From Salmonella enterica subsp. diarizonae (GTDB taxonomy: Bacteria; Pseudomonadota; Gammaproteobacteria; Enterobacterales; Enterobacteriaceae): a DNA stretch of 64,000 nucleotides. The notes beneath the pieces were generated by a model. That model was not told the DNA's origin, searched no databases, and was given only the letters and a program-made list of their open reading frames with translations. Shown one piece after another: positions 48,300 through 62,121 of the stretch. A program made the translations under genes and the position numbers. The stretch covers positions 62,001 to 126,000 of the forward strand of contig NZ_VXJV01000010.1 in the NCBI RefSeq assembly GCF_008692785.1. Direction: 5' to 3'. How positions within the stretch are numbered: position 1 is the stretch's first letter; each line of letters opens with the position of its first letter.

Positions 48300-48436
48300 T
48301 GCTTCAGACGAGCCGCCGTTACAGGCGTCATCTCTCAGGCCGCTCCTTGAGTGGCTGCTACTTTCACCCCAGTCACTTTACAGTTGTAAACTCCTGAGAT
48401 TCTCTCAGCTACCGCTTCAATGCGACCTGAATGACT
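48300..48436. repeat. ERIC element between hflX and hflK
   Basis: Core CACCCCAGTCACTT, ACAGTTGT, AAACTCCTGAGATTCTCTC corresponds to the central palindrome of enterobacterial repetitive intergenic consensus (CACCCCAGTCACTT ... AAGCTCCTGGGGATTCACTC), with a GTGGCTGC-like arm on the left and a TACCGC arm on the right. It is transcribed with the operon. Boundaries approximate. Confidence 0.8.
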
Positions 48437-48441
48437 CCGCT

Positions 48442-49722
48442 CTAGATCACGTATTCGATCAACGCCGGTTCTTGTTTACAGAGGCGACGCCAGTCGACAA
48501 TCGGCATTCGTACCTGCAGACTGACGCTACCGTCTTCCTCCATCCACTCTTTTTCTATTGCCTGAAGCTGATAAAACCGGCTTCTCAGACGCCCTTCCTG
48601 CGGCGGCAAACGCAGCGTGTGCTGCGCCACCTCGCCGGAAAGACGCTCCGTCAAAGCCTGAAAAAGCTGTGGTATTCCCACGCCGGTTTGCGCTGAAAGC
48701 CAAACACGGATGGGTTTATTCTCTTCATCTCTGTCGATACGCGGTTCAAAGTCGTCCAGCATATCGATTTTGTTCATCACCATTAAGGTGGGGATTTCGT
48801 GAGCGTCAATCTCTTCAAGAACGGTATTTACCGCCTCGATGTTTTCCTGCACACGAACATCCGCCGCATCGACCACATGCAGCAGCAGCGTCGCCTGACG
48901 CGTCTCCTGCAGGGTAGCTTTAAAGGCAGCCACCAGATCGTGCGGTAAATGGCGGATAAAACCTACCGTATCCGCCAGCACGGTTTCACCGACATCCGCC
49001 ACATCAATACGACGTAACGTGGGGTCCAGCGTCGCGAATAGCTGATCTGCCGCGTAGACCCGCGCTTCAGTGATCTGATTAAAAAGGGTGGATTTTCCGG
49101 CGTTGGTATAGCCCACCAGCGATACCGTCGGAACGTCGGCCTTGATACGCGACTGTCGCCCCTGCTCACGTTGCTTCTCAACTTTCTCCAGGCGCGACTG
49201 AATCTGCACAATGCGATTACGCAGTAAACGACGGTCGGTTTCGAGCTGGGTTTCACCCGGACCGCGCAAACCAATCCCGCCTTTCTGACGTTCAAGGTGG
49301 GTCCAGCCACGCACCAGACGCGTAGCCAGATGGCGCAACTGCGCCAGCTCAACCTGCAGCTTACCTTCATGGGTTCGCGCACGTTGGGCAAAAATATCTA
49401 AGATAAGACCGGTGCGATCGATAACCCGGCACTCGCACAAACGTTCCAGGTTTCGCTCCTGGGCTGGACTCAATGCATGATCAAACAATACGACCGCTGC
49501 GCCAGTCGCTTTCACGGCTTCCGCAATTTCAACTGCCTTACCTTCACCTACAAAGTACTTCGGGTGCGGTGCTTTACGGCTACCGGTAATCACCTGCATT
49601 GCTTCGACACCGGCGGAAGAGACCAGAGATTCAAACTCCTGGAGGTCTTCCATATCTTTGTCTTGCGAAAAATAGATGTGTACCAGTACCGCCTGCTCAC
49701 CGGCATCATAACGGTCAAACAA
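48442..49722 (-). CDS. hflX: GTPase HflX (ribosome rescue/splitting)
   Basis: 426-residue GTPase that splits stalled 70S ribosomes, especially after heat or antibiotic stress. N-terminal HflX domain (about 20-195) with [17 protein letters not shown] and [20 protein letters not shown]. The G domain has [13 protein letters not shown] (P-loop), [16 protein letters not shown] (G3) and MNKIDML (G4). The start codon is TTG (49720-49722), ten bases after the GAGGG SD, giving the family start [10 protein letters not shown]. Follows hfq by 71 bp including a hairpin. Confidence 0.97.
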   Translation of the reverse strand: MFDRYDAGEQAVLVHIYFSQDKDMEDLQEFESLVSSAGVEAMQVITGSRKAPHPKYFVGEGKAVEIAEAVKATGAAVVLFDHALSPAQERNLERLCECRVIDRTGLILDIFAQRARTHEGKLQVELAQLRHLATRLVRGWTHLERQKGGIGLRGPGETQLETDRRLLRNRIVQIQSRLEKVEKQREQGRQSRIKADVPTVSLVGYTNAGKSTLFNQITEARVYAADQLFATLDPTLRRIDVADVGETVLADTVGFIRHLPHDLVAAFKATLQETRQATLLLHVVDAADVRVQENIEAVNTVLEEIDAHEIPTLMVMNKIDMLDDFEPRIDRDEENKPIRVWLSAQTGVGIPQLFQALTERLSGEVAQHTLRLPPQEGRLRSRFYQLQAIEKEWMEEDGSVSLQVRMPIVDWRRLCKQEPALIEYVI

Positions 49723-49742
49723 GCGTAAACCCTCTTAATAAC

Positions 49743-49772
49743 CAGCGGGGGCGATTATCCGACGCCCCCGAC
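49743..49772 (-). terminator. GC-rich hairpin between hfq and hflX
   Basis: GGGGGCG-ATTATCCGA-CGCCCCC lies just after the hfq stop. On the minus strand it is followed by CTGGTTATTAAG, a poor T-run. It may protect the hfq mRNA end or partially terminate before hflX. Confidence 0.55.
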
Positions 49773-49793
49773 ATGGATAAACAGCGCGTGAAC

Positions 49794-50120
<327 letters not shown>

Positions 50121-50184
50121 TTATTTGTACTTTGAACCTTTCGATTCTGAAAAATTGCGCACGATACGTCTCAATTGTACACAT

Positions 50185-51135
50185 TCAGTCTGCGATAGCA
50201 CCAACAACCTGTAATACTTCTTTTCGCGCTCGATCGGGATTTTCACTGTCAAGCCAGCGCACCCCTTCCCAACCGCGCAACCAGGTCATCTGGCGCTTCG
50301 CCAACTGTCTCGTGGCGCAAACACCTCTATAAACCATTTCATCATATGAAATTTCGCCCTCAATGTATGACCACATCTGGCGGTATCCCACACAACGGAT
50401 GGAAGGCAAGTCCGTATGCAAATCTCCTCGGGCAAAAAGCGCCCGGACTTCTGCTTCAAAACCTGAAGCCAACATCTGATGAAAACGCTGCTCAATGCGC
50501 TGATGGAGCAGTTCACGGCTCGCCGGGGCGATAGCGAACTGATGCACCTGATACGGTAGCGCGTCTCCTGACGTTTGCGTTAGCTCCGTTAAAGTTTTAC
50601 CCGAAATGAAAAAAACTTCCAGTGCCCGGGAAAGTCTTTGCGGATCATTTGGATGAATTCGCGCGGCGGCAACCGGATCTATCTCCTGAAGTTGCTGGTG
50701 CAACGCTTCCCATCCAAGCTCCGCAGCTTGCTGCTCTATCCGGGATCTGACTTCCGGATCTGCTGAAGGCAACGGCGATAACCCTTCAAGCAATGCCTTA
50801 AAATACAGCATGGTACCGCCTACTAACAGCGGGATACGCCCCGCGGAGGTGATCTCCGCCATTTGCGCTAACGCATCACGGCGAAAATCCGCCGCCGAAT
50901 ACGCCTGCGACGGGTCGCGTATATCCAGCAGTCGATGCGGCGCCGCTTTCAGCTCATCGGCATTCGGCTTGGCCGTACCAATATCCATTCCCCGATAAAT
51001 GAGGGCGGAATCAACGCTTATCAACTCTACTGGCAAAACTTTACGCAGTTCTATCGCCAGTGCCGTTTTGCCGGAGGCCGTCGGCCCCATCAAAAATATC
51101 GCCTTAGGCAGGCTCGCCTTACTTACATCATTCAT
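50185..51135 (-). CDS. miaA: tRNA dimethylallyltransferase
   Basis: Transfers a dimethylallyl group to A37 of tRNAs reading UNN codons, the first step of ms2i6A. 316 residues, P-loop [14 protein letters not shown] at 17-30, [18 protein letters not shown] substrate motif, and the tRNA-binding region [14 protein letters not shown]. Its ATG overlaps the mutL stop by 8 bp. Part of the amiB-mutL-miaA-hfq-hflX superoperon. Confidence 0.98.
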   Translation of the reverse strand: MNDVSKASLPKAIFLMGPTASGKTALAIELRKVLPVELISVDSALIYRGMDIGTAKPNADELKAAPHRLLDIRDPSQAYSAADFRRDALAQMAEITSAGRIPLLVGGTMLYFKALLEGLSPLPSADPEVRSRIEQQAAELGWEALHQQLQEIDPVAAARIHPNDPQRLSRALEVFFISGKTLTELTQTSGDALPYQVHQFAIAPASRELLHQRIEQRFHQMLASGFEAEVRALFARGDLHTDLPSIRCVGYRQMWSYIEGEISYDEMVYRGVCATRQLAKRQMTWLRGWEGVRWLDSENPDRARKEVLQVVGAIAD

Positions 51136-52984
51136 GCTTCAGGGCGTTCATCGCCGAATGTAAATCAACAGGTTGTAACAGACCACCCGGCGGCGCTTTT
51201 ACCAGTTGCGGACATAGCCGCTCAACATCCGCCAGCAGCGATATGGCCTGCGCCATCGACCACTGCGGATGTTCGCTCTGCACATTACGTGCTATCCACT
51301 GTGCAATATTGACCGTTGCAAATGTAGTTTGTTGCGCCAGGTAGCCTATCAGTTCAGGAATCAAGATTTGTAAATTTTGTTGTCGTAAGGGTAAAGGCAC
51401 TGCACGAATGGTCACATGCTGCGCATCTGACTGAAATTCAATGCCCAATTCCCCCAGCAAAGGTTGGGCTTTTTGCAGCGCGGCTTTTTCATCGGCGCTC
51501 ACTTTTAAACGCAGCGGAATCAGCAGCGGCTGCGCGCAAACCGGATTTTGACCCGGCGTAAGCTGCGCCTGACGCAGCCAACGCTCCGCAACCGACAGCG
51601 ACAAGAGCTGGATATTCCCCACATGTTCCAGTAACGCGCAGTCACCGCCGACTATCGTCAGTACGCGGCCAAAACTCTGGCTATGTCCGTCAAGCGCAGG
51701 CGCAACCGGTTCCGGCGTTGGGCTCGTCGCAGGCGTCTGTAAAAGCGCGCGATAAACCTCGCCCTGCTGCTTCTGATAGCCCGGCTGCGCGTGAGGCCAG
51801 CCGCCAACGGACTGACGCCCGCCGCTACCGCCCGATGCGCCGCCAGAATAACGCGGTGTAGCCGGCTCGCGCGCCGCAGCCGACACGGCGGGTTCAGCAA
51901 AATGGTTACGTCCGGCGGCGATACGGTTTTCCGGGACATGCCGCGGCGCTGGCGCAATGTCCTCCAGCGGCAGCGTCGTTTCCGTCTGCTGTTGCAGAAC
52001 GCTCAGCATCCCTTGATAGATGAAGTCGTGCACCAGTCGGGATTGATGAAAGCGCACTTCGTGCTTGGCGGGATGAACATTGACATCCACCTGATGCGGG
52101 TCAATCTCCAGATACAGCACAAACGCAGGCTGTTGGTCCGCGCCCAATTTGTCTTCACAGGCCTGGCGAATAGCATGGTTGATCAAACGATCGCGCATCA
52201 TGCGGCCATTCACATAGCAGTACTGGATCTCCGTTAACGCCGTGGTGCTATGATTCGGATCGGCGACCCAGCCGCGCAGAGTCAGATCGCCATGCTGCCA
52301 CTCGATCGCCAATGCCTGTTCGAGAAACGGCGTGCCGCAGATGGCGCCTAACCGGCGCTCTTTTTGCCCATCCTTTGTAACAGCGCGATACTGCCGTACC
52401 AATTTGCCGTTGTGCGACAGGTTAAGAGTGACGTCAAAACGGACCAATGCAATACGACGGATGATCTCATCGATATGATTAAATTCCGTTTTTTCGGTAC
52501 GCATGAATTTGCGCCGGGCGGGCGTATTATAAAAGAGATCCAGAACTTCCAGGGTGGTGCCGACCGGGTGCGCGGCGGGTTTTACCGTCACGTCCATGTC
52601 GCGCCCTTCCGCATACGCCTGCCAGGCTTCCGCCTGCTCCGCCGTGCGCGACGTTAGCGTCAGACGCGAGACCGAACTGATACTCGCCAACGCTTCGCCG
52701 CGAAATCCCAGACTCATAATCGCTTCCAGATCGTCAAGCGAGGCGATTTTACTGGTGGCATGTCGGGCCAGCGCCAGCGCCAGCTCCTCTTTTTTAATGC
52801 CGCAGCCATTGTCACGAATACGAATAAGCTTCGCGCCGCCACGCTCGATGTCGATATCAACGCGGGTGGCACCGGCATCCAGACTATTCTCTACCAGCTC
52901 TTTAACAACCGACGCAGGGCGTTCCACCACTTCGCCAGCGGCGATTTGGTTCGCAAGCTGCGGCGGCAGAACCTGAATCGGCAT
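51128..52984 (-). CDS. mutL: DNA mismatch repair protein MutL
   Basis: 618-residue GHKL ATPase coupling MutS mismatch recognition to MutH and UvrD. N-terminal motifs: [32 protein letters not shown] and [10 protein letters not shown]. The variable Pro/Gly/Ser-rich linker spans about 345-430 and the C-terminal dimerisation domain about 430-618. It begins nine bases after amiB and overlaps miaA. Full length; no truncation or repeat expansion noticed in the ATPase loop, where mutator alleles occur in Salmonella. Confidence 0.98.
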   Translation of the reverse strand: MPIQVLPPQLANQIAAGEVVERPASVVKELVENSLDAGATRVDIDIERGGAKLIRIRDNGCGIKKEELALALARHATSKIASLDDLEAIMSLGFRGEALASISSVSRLTLTSRTAEQAEAWQAYAEGRDMDVTVKPAAHPVGTTLEVLDLFYNTPARRKFMRTEKTEFNHIDEIIRRIALVRFDVTLNLSHNGKLVRQYRAVTKDGQKERRLGAICGTPFLEQALAIEWQHGDLTLRGWVADPNHSTTALTEIQYCYVNGRMMRDRLINHAIRQACEDKLGADQQPAFVLYLEIDPHQVDVNVHPAKHEVRFHQSRLVHDFIYQGMLSVLQQQTETTLPLEDIAPAPRHVPENRIAAGRNHFAEPAVSAAAREPATPRYSGGASGGSGGRQSVGGWPHAQPGYQKQQGEVYRALLQTPATSPTPEPVAPALDGHSQSFGRVLTIVGGDCALLEHVGNIQLLSLSVAERWLRQAQLTPGQNPVCAQPLLIPLRLKVSADEKAALQKAQPLLGELGIEFQSDAQHVTIRAVPLPLRQQNLQILIPELIGYLAQQTTFATVNIAQWIARNVQSEHPQWSMAQAISLLADVERLCPQLVKAPPGGLLQPVDLHSAMNALKHE

Positions 52985-52993
52985 GAAATCTCC

Positions 52994-56305
<3,312 letters not shown>

Positions 56306-56307
<2 letters not shown>

Positions 56308-57445
56308 GTCAAAGCCCCTCGATCTCAATCAGTTAGCGCAAAATATTAAGCAGTGGGGGCTGGAGCTGGGCTTTCAGCAGGTCGGTATTACCGACACCGA
56401 TCTGCGCGCATCCGAACCTGTGCTGCAGGCGTGGCTGGACAAACAATACCACGGCGAGATGGCATGGATGGCGCGCCACGGTATGATGCGCGCCCGGCCT
56501 CATGAACTCTTACCTGGAACGCTACGTGTCATCAGCGTGCGCATGAACTATCTGCCCGCCAACGCCGCGTTTGCCAGTACGTTGAAGAATCCCACGCTGG
56601 GCTACGTTAGCCGATATGCGCTGGGGCGTGATTATCACAAGCTATTACGCAACCGCCTTAAAAAACTGGGCGAGCAGATCCAGCAGCACTGCGGTTCGCT
56701 GAATTTTAGACCGTTTGTCGACTCTGCGCCTATTCTTGAACGCCCATTAGCGGAAAAAGCCGGACTTGGCTGGACGGGTAAGCACTCACTTATTCTTAAT
56801 CGGGAGGCGGGGTCATTCTTTTTCCTGGGGGAATTGCTGATTGATTTACCGCTGCCGGTCGACCAACCGATTGAGGAAGGTTGCGGCAAATGCGTCGCCT
56901 GTATGACCATTTGCCCGACCGGGGCGATTGTCGAACCCTATACGGTGGACGCGCGGCGCTGTATTTCTTATCTCACCATTGAGCTGGAAGGCGCTATTCC
57001 AGAAGCATTTCGCCCACTAATAGGCAACCGTATTTACGGCTGCGATGACTGCCAGCTTATCTGTCCGTGGAATCGTTATTCTCAGTTGACCGACGAAGCA
57101 GATTTTAGCCCACGCAAGGCGCTGCATGCTCCGGAGTTGCTTGAGTTGTTTAGCTGGAGCGAAGCGCAATTTCTGAAAGTCACTGAAGGTTCTGCGATTC
57201 GGCGCATTGGTCATTTACGCTGGCTGCGCAATGTTGCCGTCGCGCTGGGGAATGCGCCGTGGAGTAATGCCGTCATTGCGGCGCTGGAAAGCCGCAAGGG
57301 TGAGCATCCACTCCTTGATGAGCATATCGAATGGGCGGTTGCGCAACAAATTGAAAAGCGGAACGCCTGCATCATTGAAGTGCAGCTACCGAAAAAACAA
57401 CGTCTGGTCAGGGTGATTGAGAAAGGGCTGGTGCGCGATGCCTGA
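56306..57445 (+). CDS. queG: Epoxyqueuosine reductase QueG
   Basis: Last step of queuosine synthesis in tRNA: cobalamin- and Fe-S-dependent reduction of epoxyqueuosine. 379 residues from ATG 56306 (MSKPLDLNQLAQNI). Two 4Fe-4S motifs are visible: CGKCVACMTICPTG and CDDCQLICPWN. Upstream DUF1730 domain with RPFVDSAPILERPLAEKAG; the B12-binding part lies between. Longer reading upstream to 56198 would run through nnr and has no homology. Confidence 0.97.
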
Positions 57446-57446
57446 A

Positions 57447-57695
57447 TTATTCACAGGCTGTGTATAAAAATAAAAACACATTGCGATTCAAGAGGGAGAA
57501 AAGGAACAGTCCATAACGCTAACATTTTGAAATCTTATTTTTTGCATAAATTTCAATGCGTTGTATAAATTCCACTGGTTAGGTATGATTTTTGGCATTC
57601 CAGGAGTAATGGACCATCCTGTGGATAAGTCTGTTTACAAGGATCTGACGAAAGCGGAACAAAACGTTCCCCAACGCGATTTTCGTTGTGGATAA
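57447..57695. promoter_or_regulatory. datA: datA-like DnaA-titration locus
   Basis: Between queG and the tRNA-Gly genes are four 9-mers of TTATNCACA type: TTATTCACA at 57447-57455, its inverted neighbour TGTGTATAA at 57459-57467, and two perfect TTATCCACA (read as TGTGGATAA) at 57620-57628 and 57687-57695. An IHF-like site TTTCAATGCGTTG (one mismatch) is at 57551-57563. E. coli datA, at 94.7 min next to glyVXY, has exactly this make-up of DnaA boxes around an IHF site and promotes DnaA-ATP hydrolysis. No gene in this 269-bp stretch. Confidence 0.8.
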
Positions 57696-57714
57696 TTTTA
57701 CTGTAGATAAGAAT

Positions 57715-57790
<76 letters not shown>

Positions 57791-57826
57791 TTGGGTGCGT
57801 TTGTGCTTAACAAGCACTATCAAATT

Positions 57827-57902
<76 letters not shown>

Positions 57903-58023
57903 ATAATCTTCGTCTTTCGAACCGCTACTGCGTTGGCTGCCTTCACTCGCCTCAGCCACTTACTTCAGTAAGCTTCTGAGGACTCATTCAGTTGCCGCCT
58001 TGTCGCAATTCGAAATCCTGCGA
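57903..58023. repeat. ERIC element inside the tRNA-Gly operon
   Basis: About 120 bp extra in the second spacer compared with the first. The centre reads TGCGTTGGCTGCCTTCACTC, GCCTCAGCCACTTACTT, AGTAAGCTTCTGAGGACTCA, then GTTGCCGCC: the ERIC core palindrome with both arms. The 36 bp that remain next to the following tRNA (58024-58058) resemble the other spacer (shared CTTAACAAG and TCAAATT), so the ERIC appears inserted into an originally 36-bp spacer. Confidence 0.87.
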
Positions 58024-58058
58024 TTGGTGGTCTGTACTTAACAAGTACTTTCAAATTT

Positions 58059-58134
<76 letters not shown>

Positions 58135-58183
58135 AAATTTGTTGCTGTCGTAATTCGCATTTCTGCGTCGTTACGGGAGGCGC

Positions 58184-58211
58184 ATTATACGAGAAATCCA
58201 TTTAGCTGCAA
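58184..58211 (-). promoter_or_regulatory. Promoter of the tRNA-Gly operon
   Basis: On the minus strand: -35 TTGCAG (58206-58211), 16-bp spacer, -10 TATAAT (58184-58189), then a GC-rich discriminator GCGCCTCCCG typical of stringently controlled stable-RNA promoters. The rest of the interval to 58536 is AT-rich with no recognisable gene. Confidence 0.88.
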
Positions 58212-58536
58212 GCCCCTGAGCGCATTTTTTCGCGTTTTTTGTTTGAGTGCTGATTAAATCACCAAACAAGATAAAAAACGAGCAAAGCGTGCGTCATTCG
58301 ACAAAAAACTTTTCACGCCACGCCTAAAGGCACAGAATCAGAATAGCACCCTGCGCCAAAAAAAGAATAGCAAGGTGTATGCGCCTCATCATTTACGCGG
58401 TATCGCAGCAGCAAAAAACGATCAGGAACATAGATAGCGATGTGACTGGCGTATCTTAAGCCAGCCGCCAGAAAACCGCTTAAAGAACGAAGCGCATCGG
58501 AACCACCACAACATCCAATCGATATCAAGGATCAAG

Positions 58537-59277
58537 ATGAAAAAAAAGCTTATTGTCATGCTGTTAGCCAGCCTCTCCGTTCACGCTGCTTCCGTTTCCG
58601 CCAGAACATTACATTTTGGCACCTCCGCAACCTATGCGCCCTATGAGTTTGTCGATGCCGATAATAAAATTGTTGGTTTCGATATTGATGTCGCCAACGC
58701 AGTCTGCAAAGAGATGCAAGCGGAGTGTTCATTCACTAACCAGAGCTTTGATAGCCTGATCCCCGGTCTACGCTTCAAGAAATTTGATGCGGTGATCGCT
58801 GGTATGGACATGACGCCCAAACGTGAACAGCAGGTCTCCTTTAGCCAACCCTATTACGAAGGTTTGTCGGCGGTAGTCGTCACGCGTAAAGGGGCTTATC
58901 ACACTTTTGCCGATCTGAAAGGCAAAAAAGTCGGACTGGAAAACGGTACAACGCATCAGCGCTATTTGCAGGATAAACAACAAGCAATCACGCCAGTCGC
59001 CTATGACAGCTATCTGAACGCCTTTACCGATCTGAAAAATAACCGCCTTGAGGGCGTGTTTGGCGATGTCGCCGCGATTGGCAAATGGCTAAAAAACAAT
59101 CCAGATTACGCCATCATGGATGAACGCGCCAGCGATCCTGACTACTACGGAAAAGGGTTAGGCATTGCGGTACGCAAAGGCAATGACCCGCTATTGCAAG
59201 AGATTAATGCCGCACTCGACAAGGTGAAAGCGTCGCCGGAATATGCGCAGATGCAAGAGAAATGGTTTACGCAGTAA
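58537..59277 (+). CDS. Periplasmic arginine-type amino-acid-binding protein (STM4351-like)
   Basis: 246-residue SBP family 3 protein, related to ArtJ/ArtI/HisJ. Signal peptide about 1-22 (LIVMLLASLSVHAASVSA). Ligand-site segments TSATYAPYEFVDADNKIVGF, DMTPKREQQVSFSQPYYEG and GDVAAIGKWLKNN match the arginine-binding subgroup; a Salmonella protein from this locus, STM4351, is known as an arginine binder. No permease or ATPase gene adjoins it, so it must use a remote transporter or act alone. Start follows AAGGATCAAG. Confidence 0.9.
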   Translation: MKKKLIVMLLASLSVHAASVSARTLHFGTSATYAPYEFVDADNKIVGFDIDVANAVCKEMQAECSFTNQSFDSLIPGLRFKKFDAVIAGMDMTPKREQQVSFSQPYYEGLSAVVVTRKGAYHTFADLKGKKVGLENGTTHQRYLQDKQQAITPVAYDSYLNAFTDLKNNRLEGVFGDVAAIGKWLKNNPDYAIMDERASDPDYYGKGLGIAVRKGNDPLLQEINAALDKVKASPEYAQMQEKWFTQ

Positions 59278-59292
59278 TTCAGCGGCGGGAGA

Positions 59293-59330
59293 GCTGCCGG
59301 ATAAAACGCTCTGGCGTCGTCATCCGGCAT
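59293..59330. repeat. REP-like inverted repeat
   Basis: CTGCCGGATAAAACGC and GCGTCGTCATCCGGCAT, a REP-like unit between the convergent binding-protein gene and orn. Confidence 0.65.
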
Positions 59331-59338
59331 GTCGCGCC

Positions 59339-59884
59339 TCATAGCTTAATGAAATGCTCGCGGTAGTAAGCCAGTTCCGCTACCGACTCGCGAATATCAT
59401 CCATCGCCTGGTGCGTGCCCTGCTTGGTAAAGCCAGCCAGAATCTCCGGCTTCCAGCGGCGCGCCAGTTCCTTGAGTGTACTGACATCCAGATAGCGATA
59501 GTGGAAGTAAGCCTCCAGTTCCGGCATATATTTAAACAGGAAACGACGATCCTGACCAATGCTATTACCGCAAATCGGCGACTTACCCGCAGGCACCCAC
59601 GTTTTCAAGAATTCAATCGTCGCCAGTTCAGCGTCTCGTTCGCCCATCGTACTTGCCTTAACGCGATCCACCAGGCCGCTGCCGGTATGGGTGCGCACGT
59701 TCCAGTCATCCATTAACGCCAGTTGCGCATCGGGTTGATGTACCGCAATCGTCGGCCCTTCCGCCAGAATATTCAGACTGGCATCCGTCACCAGCGTGGC
59801 TATCTCAATAATGCGATCGCGCTCGGGGTCCAGACCTGTCATCTCCAGATCGATCCAAATCAGGTTGTTTTCATCGGCACTCAT
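59339..59884 (-). CDS. orn: Oligoribonuclease
   Basis: Essential DEDDh 3'-5' exonuclease that finishes RNA decay by hydrolysing diribonucleotides, including pGpG from c-di-GMP. 181 residues from ATG 59884. Exo motifs: [10 protein letters not shown] (Asp/Glu), [12 protein letters not shown], and [10 protein letters not shown] with the His and Asp of motif III. Four codons upstream could extend the frame but fall outside the family start. Divergent from rsgA by about 106 bp. Confidence 0.98.
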   Translation of the reverse strand: MSADENNLIWIDLEMTGLDPERDRIIEIATLVTDASLNILAEGPTIAVHQPDAQLALMDDWNVRTHTGSGLVDRVKASTMGERDAELATIEFLKTWVPAGKSPICGNSIGQDRRFLFKYMPELEAYFHYRYLDVSTLKELARRWKPEILAGFTKQGTHQAMDDIRESVAELAYYREHFIKL

Positions 59885-59990
59885 GCTATTTTCCACCCTT
59901 CAGAGGTCACATTCACTGTGACTATATTCATCTACAATTGCGTGTATCATAGATGTTTTGCCCACTATGGGCGACCAGGAGCCAGTACGA

Positions 59991-61043
59991 TTGAGCAAAA
60001 ATAAACTCTCCAAAGGCCAGCAGCGCCGTGTGAACGCCAATCACCAGCGTCGTTTAAAAACGTCCGCGGAGAAAGCCGACTACGATGACAACCTGTTTGG
60101 CGAGCCTGCAGAAGGTATCGTCATTAGCCGTTTTGGTATGCATGCCGATGTGGAATCTGCTGACGGCGAGGTTCACCGTTGCAATATCCGCCGCACCATT
60201 CGCTCGCTGGTGACAGGCGATCGTGTCGTCTGGCGTCCGGGCAAAGCCGCCTCAGAGGGCGTCAACGTAAAAGGCATCGTTGAAGCGGTGCATGAGCGCA
60301 CCTCGGTATTGACGCGCCCGGACTTCTACGACGGCGTGAAGCCTATTGCCGCCAACATTAACCAAATCGTTATCGTCTCCGCGATTTTGCCGGAGCTGTC
60401 GCTGAATATCATCGATCGCTATCTGGTCGGCTGTGAAACCCTACAGGTTGAGCCGCTTATCGTACTGAACAAAATTGATCTGCTGGATGACGAAGGCATG
60501 GACTTCGTTAATGAGCAGATGGATATTTACCGCAATATCGGCTATCGCGTGCTGATGGTCTCCAGCCATACGCAGGATGGCCTGAAACCGCTGGAAGAGG
60601 CGTTAACCGGTCGCATCAGTATTTTTGCCGGACAGTCCGGCGTCGGAAAATCCAGTCTGCTAAACGCCCTGCTCGGCTTACAGGACGAGATTCTGACGAA
60701 CGATGTGTCGAATGTCTCCGGTCTGGGTCAACATACCACTACCGCTGCTCGTCTGTATCATTTCCCGCATGGCGGCGATGTCATTGACTCCCCTGGCGTG
60801 CGCGAGTTCGGCTTATGGCATCTGGAGCCGGAACAAATCACGCAGGGCTTTGTCGAATTTCATGACTATTTGGGACATTGCAAATACCGGGACTGCAAGC
60901 ATGACGCCGATCCAGGCTGCGCCATTCGCGAGGCGGTAGAGAACGGCGCTATAGCGGAAACCCGTTTCGAAAATTATCACCGAATTCTTGAAAGTATGGC
61001 GCAGGTAAAAACGCGTAAAAACTTTTCTGATACGGACGACTGA
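59991..61043 (+). CDS. rsgA: Small ribosomal subunit biogenesis GTPase RsgA
   Basis: Circularly permuted GTPase that checks late 30S maturation. 350 residues. OB domain (about 35-110), then G4 NKIDLL before G1 [15 protein letters not shown] and G3 [10 protein letters not shown], the permuted order, and a Zn knuckle [15 protein letters not shown] use TTG 59991, nine bases after AGGAG, which yields the family start [13 protein letters not shown]; the ATG 11 codons earlier (59958) adds residues with no homology. Confidence 0.97.
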   Translation: MSKNKLSKGQQRRVNANHQRRLKTSAEKADYDDNLFGEPAEGIVISRFGMHADVESADGEVHRCNIRRTIRSLVTGDRVVWRPGKAASEGVNVKGIVEAVHERTSVLTRPDFYDGVKPIAANINQIVIVSAILPELSLNIIDRYLVGCETLQVEPLIVLNKIDLLDDEGMDFVNEQMDIYRNIGYRVLMVSSHTQDGLKPLEEALTGRISIFAGQSGVGKSSLLNALLGLQDEILTNDVSNVSGLGQHTTTAARLYHFPHGGDVIDSPGVREFGLWHLEPEQITQGFVEFHDYLGHCKYRDCKHDADPGCAIREAVENGAIAETRFENYHRILESMAQVKTRKNFSDTDD

Positions 61044-61134
61044 CAGATACGCTAGGCGTCGTTAGAATCGTCCCCTTTTTTCAGGATGCCGGTATAAATG
61101 CCGGTTCAGGAACAACAATGGCCTGGAGGCTACC

Positions 61135-62103
61135 TTGTTAAACTCATTTAAACTTTCGCTACAATACATACTGCCGAAACTATGGCTCACTCGCCTGGCG
61201 GGCTGGGGCGCAAGCAAACGAGCAGGATGGCTGACGAAACTGGTTATCGATCTCTTTGTAAAGTATTACAAAGTCGATATGACAGAGGCGCAAAAACCGG
61301 ATACCGCCAGCTATCGTACGTTCAATGATTTTTTCGTGCGCCCGCTGCGTGATGATGTGCGCCCGCTCAATACCGATCCTAACATCCTGGTTATGCCTGC
61401 CGACGGCGTGATTAGCCAGTTGGGCCGTATCGAAGAAGATAAAATTTTGCAGGCCAAAGGCCATAATTACAGCCTTGAGGCGTTGCTGGCGGGTAACTAC
61501 CTGATGGCGAATAAGTTCCGCAACGGCACGTTCGTGACCACTTACCTCTCCCCTCGCGACTACCATCGCGTGCATATGCCATGCAACGGCATCCTGCGCG
61601 AAATGATCTACGTACCGGGCGATCTGTTCTCCGTTAACCATCTGACCGCGCAAAACGTCCCCAACCTGTTTGCCCGCAACGAGCGCGTTATCTGTCTGTT
61701 TGATACCGAGTTCGGCCCTATGGCGCAGATTCTGGTCGGCGCGACTATTGTCGGCAGTATCGAAACCGTCTGGGCGGGGACCATTACGCCGCCGCGCGAA
61801 GGCATCATCAAGCGCTGGACCTGGCCAGAAGGCGAACATGAAGGGTCTGTCGCCTTGTTGAAAGGCCAGGAGATGGGGCGCTTTAAACTGGGTTCCACGG
61901 TCATCAACTTATTTGCGCCGGGGAAAGTGGATCTGATCGAGTCGCTGGCAAGCCTGTCCGTCACCAAAATTGGCCAACCGCTGGCAACCTCGACCGAAAC
62001 ATTCGTCGCACCGGAGGTAGAACCTGCTCCACTGCCGGAAGAAGAAATTAAAGCCGAACACGACGCCAGCCCGCTGGTTGACGATAAAAAAGACGAAACC
62101 TAA
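61135..62103 (+). CDS. psd: Phosphatidylserine decarboxylase proenzyme
   Basis: Inner-membrane pyruvoyl enzyme making phosphatidylethanolamine. 322 residues. The self-cleavage site LGST is at about 252-255, Ser becoming the pyruvoyl group; His residues in [11 protein letters not shown] support catalysis. Start codon is TTG (61135) directly after GGAGGCTACC, a strong SD. The tail after about 288 is acidic and low-complexity ([18 protein letters not shown]). A seven-codon open frame from 61118 overlaps its start. Confidence 0.98.
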   Translation: MLNSFKLSLQYILPKLWLTRLAGWGASKRAGWLTKLVIDLFVKYYKVDMTEAQKPDTASYRTFNDFFVRPLRDDVRPLNTDPNILVMPADGVISQLGRIEEDKILQAKGHNYSLEALLAGNYLMANKFRNGTFVTTYLSPRDYHRVHMPCNGILREMIYVPGDLFSVNHLTAQNVPNLFARNERVICLFDTEFGPMAQILVGATIVGSIETVWAGTITPPREGIIKRWTWPEGEHEGSVALLKGQEMGRFKLGSTVINLFAPGKVDLIESLASLSVTKIGQPLATSTETFVAPEVEPAPLPEEEIKAEHDASPLVDDKKDET

Positions 62104-62121
62104 TCAAGAGAGAACGCTGAC

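Noticed and set aside
58313-58528. 71-codon minus-strand frame upstream of the binding protein gene
   Set aside because: No SD or homology seen; lies in AT-rich non-coding DNA that should hold the promoter of the plus-strand gene.
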